DNA from: Acidobacteriota bacterium
GTDB lineage: Bacteria; Acidobacteriota; Vicinamibacteria; Vicinamibacterales; Vicinamibacteraceae
DNA: 25,467 nt
Assembly: GCA_023418055.1 (NCBI GenBank)
Contig: JAEZDP010000471.1
Location: 1 to 25,467 of the forward strand
Direction: 5' to 3'
Positions 23,618 through 25,467 of the stretch are shown piece by piece. The first letter of the stretch is position 1, and each line of letters opens with the position of its first letter. Below the pieces are notes generated by a model that searched no databases, was not told where the DNA came from, and was given only the letters and a program-made list of their open reading frames with translations. The position numbers and the translations under genes are program-made.

Positions 23618-24863
23618 CGGCCGAGACGTCCTCTTGGCGCCGCAGGGCACGCCGCAGAATCACGCCGCGCCTGGATCCGCGGATGAAATCGATGAGGTAC
23701 TGCACCTCGGCGCACTGCAGGTCGGGATCGCTCTCGATCTGCGCCAACGCGCGGGTGGTATTGAGTTTCGACAGCAGGAGGTACCGATACGCGTGACGCA
23801 GCCGGCTGACCACCTCGGGCGTGAAGCCGCGACGCATGAGACCGATGGTGTTGAGCCCATAGTTCCGCGCGCGATTGCCGACGGTCCGGGCAAAGGGCAG
23901 CGCATCTTTCGTGACCACGGAATAGCCGCCGATGAAGGCGTGCCGGCCGATGCGGCAGAACTGATGGACGCCGGAGAACGCGCTGATGGTGGCGTAGTCC
24001 TCGACGCTCACGTGTCCGCCGAGCGTCGCGCCGTTGCCGAAGATGGTGTGGTTCCCCACCTGGCAGTCGTGCGCCACGTGGGAGTACGCCATGAAGAGAT
24101 TGTGGTTGCCGATGCGCGTCACGCCACCGCCGCCCGCCGTGCCGCGGTGAATCGTCACGAACTCGCGGAACACGTTGTGCGCCCCGATGTCGAGCCGCGT
24201 GGGCTCGCCCTTGAACTTCGTGTCCTGGGGGATGAGCCCGATCGACGCGCACGGAAAGATGACCGTGCCCTCGCCGATGGTCGTATGGCCATCGATGACG
24301 GCGTTCGCGCCGATGCGGCACTGCGGTCCGATGGTGACGTTCGGGCCAATCACCGCACCCGGCCCCACGTCCGTCCCCGCGCCGATGCGCGCGCCGAAGG
24401 CCACGATGGCGGTCGGATGCACGTTGGGCTGCTGTCCGTCCACGGCAATGACGAGCCGCCCCTCGGCCACCACGTGCTCGCCGACGTACGCCATGCTGCG
24501 CACCCAGGCGATGGGGCCGCGCCGCCGTTCGGTGGACACCTCGAGCCGCACCTGGTCGCCCGGCACCACCTGCCGCCTGAACTTGGCGCCGCGGACGGCG
24601 CGGATGGCCGTGCGTTCGCTGGACGTTCCAGACTCGCCCTGCAGCAGCAGGATGCTGGCCACCTGGGCGAGTGTCTCGATCATCAGCACGCCGGGCATCA
24701 CGGGTGAGCCGGGGAAATGGCCCTGGAAGAAGTCCTCGTTGACGGTGACGTTCTTGACCGCGACGACCCGCTCACCGGGCACGAAGTCGGTGACGGCATC
24801 GACCAGCAGCGTGGGATACCGATAGCAGAGCCGGTCGACGACTTGAGGGATGTTGATGGACAC
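23610..24863 (-). CDS. fused FabZ (3-hydroxyacyl-ACP dehydratase) and LpxA (UDP-GlcNAc acyltransferase)
   Basis: A single frame of about 417 residues. Residues 1-142 are a FabZ hot-dog domain with RYPTLLVDAV, the catalytic His H49 in FFQGHFPGSPVMPG and Glu63 in MIETLAQVA. After a linker of only about six residues (DGQQPN), residues 148-417 are a complete LpxA left-handed beta-helix: VHPTAIVAFGARIG, FASIG-like PCASIGLIPQD, TIHRGT, the catalytic His H265 in SHVAHDC, HQFCRIG, and NTIGLMRRGF before the C-terminal helices. The fusion joins the dehydratase and the acyltransferase that both use 3-hydroxyacyl-ACP. An in-frame GTG at 24422 would give a separate LpxA starting MHPTAIV. The GTG start at 24863 is uncertain; the frame is open back to 25010. 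Confidence 0.9.
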   Translation of the reverse strand: MSINIPQVVDRLCYRYPTLLVDAVTDFVPGERVVAVKNVTVNEDFFQGHFPGSPVMPGVLMIETLAQVASILLLQGESGTSSERTAIRAVRGAKFRRQVVPGDQVRLEVSTERRRGPIAWVRSMAYVGEHVVAEGRLVIAVDGQQPNVHPTAIVAFGARIGAGTDVGPGAVIGPNVTIGPQCRIGANAVIDGHTTIGEGTVIFPCASIGLIPQDTKFKGEPTRLDIGAHNVFREFVTIHRGTAGGGGVTRIGNHNLFMAYSHVAHDCQVGNHTIFGNGATLGGHVSVEDYATISAFSGVHQFCRIGRHAFIGGYSVVTKDALPFARTVGNRARNYGLNTIGLMRRGFTPEVVSRLRHAYRYLLLSKLNTTRALAQIESDPDLQCAEVQYLIDFIRGSRRGVILRRALRRQEDVSADE

Positions 24864-24891
24864 GTGGGTCTCGAAGGACACGAGCGAAGGA

Positions 24892-24926
24892 CGCGCCGGA
24901 CGGAAGCAGGGCTCCGGACCGGCGCG
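24892..24926. other. intergenic hairpin between ompH and fabZ-lpxA
   Basis: CGCGCCGG (24892-24899) and CCGGCGCG (24919-24926) form a perfect 8-bp GC stem with a 19-base loop, in the 88-base gap after the OmpH-like gene. On the minus strand it lies about 29 bases before the fabZ-lpxA start. No T-run follows. It could tune expression between the chaperone and the lipid A genes; this is only a structural prediction. Confidence 0.35.
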
Positions 24927-24951
24927 GTGGGACGCGGAAAGGACGAACGAC

Positions 24952-25467
24952 CTACTGACCGGCCGGCGGCGGGGTGGCCGCGGCACCACCGTCGAGGGCG
25001 GCGATGACATCGGTCGTGACGTTCAGGCCGGGGTCGACGAAGACGACACCCGAGTCGGCGATGCTGAAGATGAAGTGCAGGCCCTTGGCGGTCGCCACCC
25101 GGGCGATGACCGGCAGCAGCTTCTGCTGGAACTCGAGCTGCAGCTGCTGGGTGAACTCGCCGACGTCCTGGTTGGCATCCTGCGACGCCCGCTGCAGGTC
25201 GACCTGCATGCGCTCGATCTCCTTGGCCTGCTGGGCACGCGCCGACTCACTCAACAGGGCGCCGCCCTGCTCGAGCTTCGCCTGGGCGGTCTGCAGGTTC
25301 TTCTGCTTCGCGTCGAGATCGGCCTGGATCTTCGCCTGCATCTCCTTGATCTTCTGCCCGGCGGCCTGGCCTTCCTTCGACTGCGACGCCACGACGTTGA
25401 GGTCGACGTAGGCAATCTTGGCGCCCTCGGGGAAGGGGCGCGGGGGCGCCGGCGCCTGCTGCGCGGC
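24952..25467 (-). CDS. OmpH/Skp-family periplasmic chaperone (5' end missing)
   Basis: The visible 171 residues are the mature part of an OmpH/Skp-like chaperone that holds unfolded outer-membrane proteins in the periplasm. The family entry motif KIAYVDLNVVASQSKEGQ is followed by a long Lys/Gln/Glu-rich coiled coil (about 50-120 of the visible part) and a C-terminal segment with VARVATAKGLHFIFS and GVVFVDPGLNVT, the usual end of OmpH proteins. A short Ala/Gly/Pro tail ends the protein. The reading frame is open to base 25467, so the signal peptide and start codon lie outside. The GTG at 25392 lies inside the conserved motif and is not the true start. It stands where it usually does, upstream of lipid A genes and probably downstream of bamA. 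Confidence 0.9.
   Translation of the reverse strand, partial: AAQQAPAPPRPFPEGAKIAYVDLNVVASQSKEGQAAGQKIKEMQAKIQADLDAKQKNLQTAQAKLEQGGALLSESARAQQAKEIERMQVDLQRASQDANQDVGEFTQQLQLEFQQKLLPVIARVATAKGLHFIFSIADSGVVFVDPGLNVTTDVIAALDGGAAATPPPAGQ

Noticed and set aside
1..25467. tRNA, rRNA, riboswitch, insertion sequence, phage or defence system
   Set aside because: All sequence is accounted for by recognised genes, with gaps under about 90 bases. No transposase, integrase, nuclease or restriction-like protein was seen, and no tRNA-like cloverleaf fits in the gaps.

Overview
The window looks like chromosomal DNA from a high-GC Gram-negative bacterium. My best guess is Acidobacteriota, class Vicinamibacteria. 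That is an inference from GC content, gene style, a futalosine-type menaquinone pathway, lipid A genes and an ETF/FeS-quinone electron route; no rRNA marker is present. Every gene except msrB lies on the minus strand. Coding density is very high: no gap exceeds about 90 bases, and many junctions are ATGA or GTGA overlaps. I see no tRNA, rRNA, CRISPR array or insertion sequence.

Reading in the direction of transcription (right to left): the right edge holds an OmpH/Skp-like chaperone (cut by the window end), then a fused FabZ-LpxA protein, LpxI and a Gfo/Idh/MocA dehydrogenase. These form a lipid A cluster in which neither lpxD nor lpxB occupies its usual place. With no gap this runs into a menaquinone (futalosine) cluster: an MqnE-like protein that has lost the radical-SAM cysteine motif, then MqnA, MqnC, an amidohydrolase likely to be aminofutalosine deaminase, a UbiA-family prenyltransferase, UbiX and MenG/UbiE. 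The MqnE-like pseudoenzyme is the most unusual object in the window.

Next come a TonB-like protein, miaA-hfq (the conserved pair), deoB and dgt. A short promoter-like gap precedes a classic fatty-acid/phospholipid operon: yceD(DUF177)-rpmF-plsX-fabD-fabG-acpP-fabF, which lacks fabH. After a GC-rich hairpin comes etfB-etfA. The only plus-strand gene, msrB, lies between etfA and a membrane-bound FeS oxidoreductase of the ETF:menaquinone oxidoreductase (EMO/DUF224) type. The left end holds a DUF374 lysophospholipid acyltransferase, an 11-unit drifting 7-bp tandem array that fills the whole intergenic gap, and a histone-deacetylase-family protein cut by the window start.

Functionally the window joins envelope lipid synthesis (lipid A, fatty acids, phosphatidate) with menaquinone synthesis and with a route that can pass electrons from acyl-CoA dehydrogenases through ETF and EMO into that menaquinone pool.
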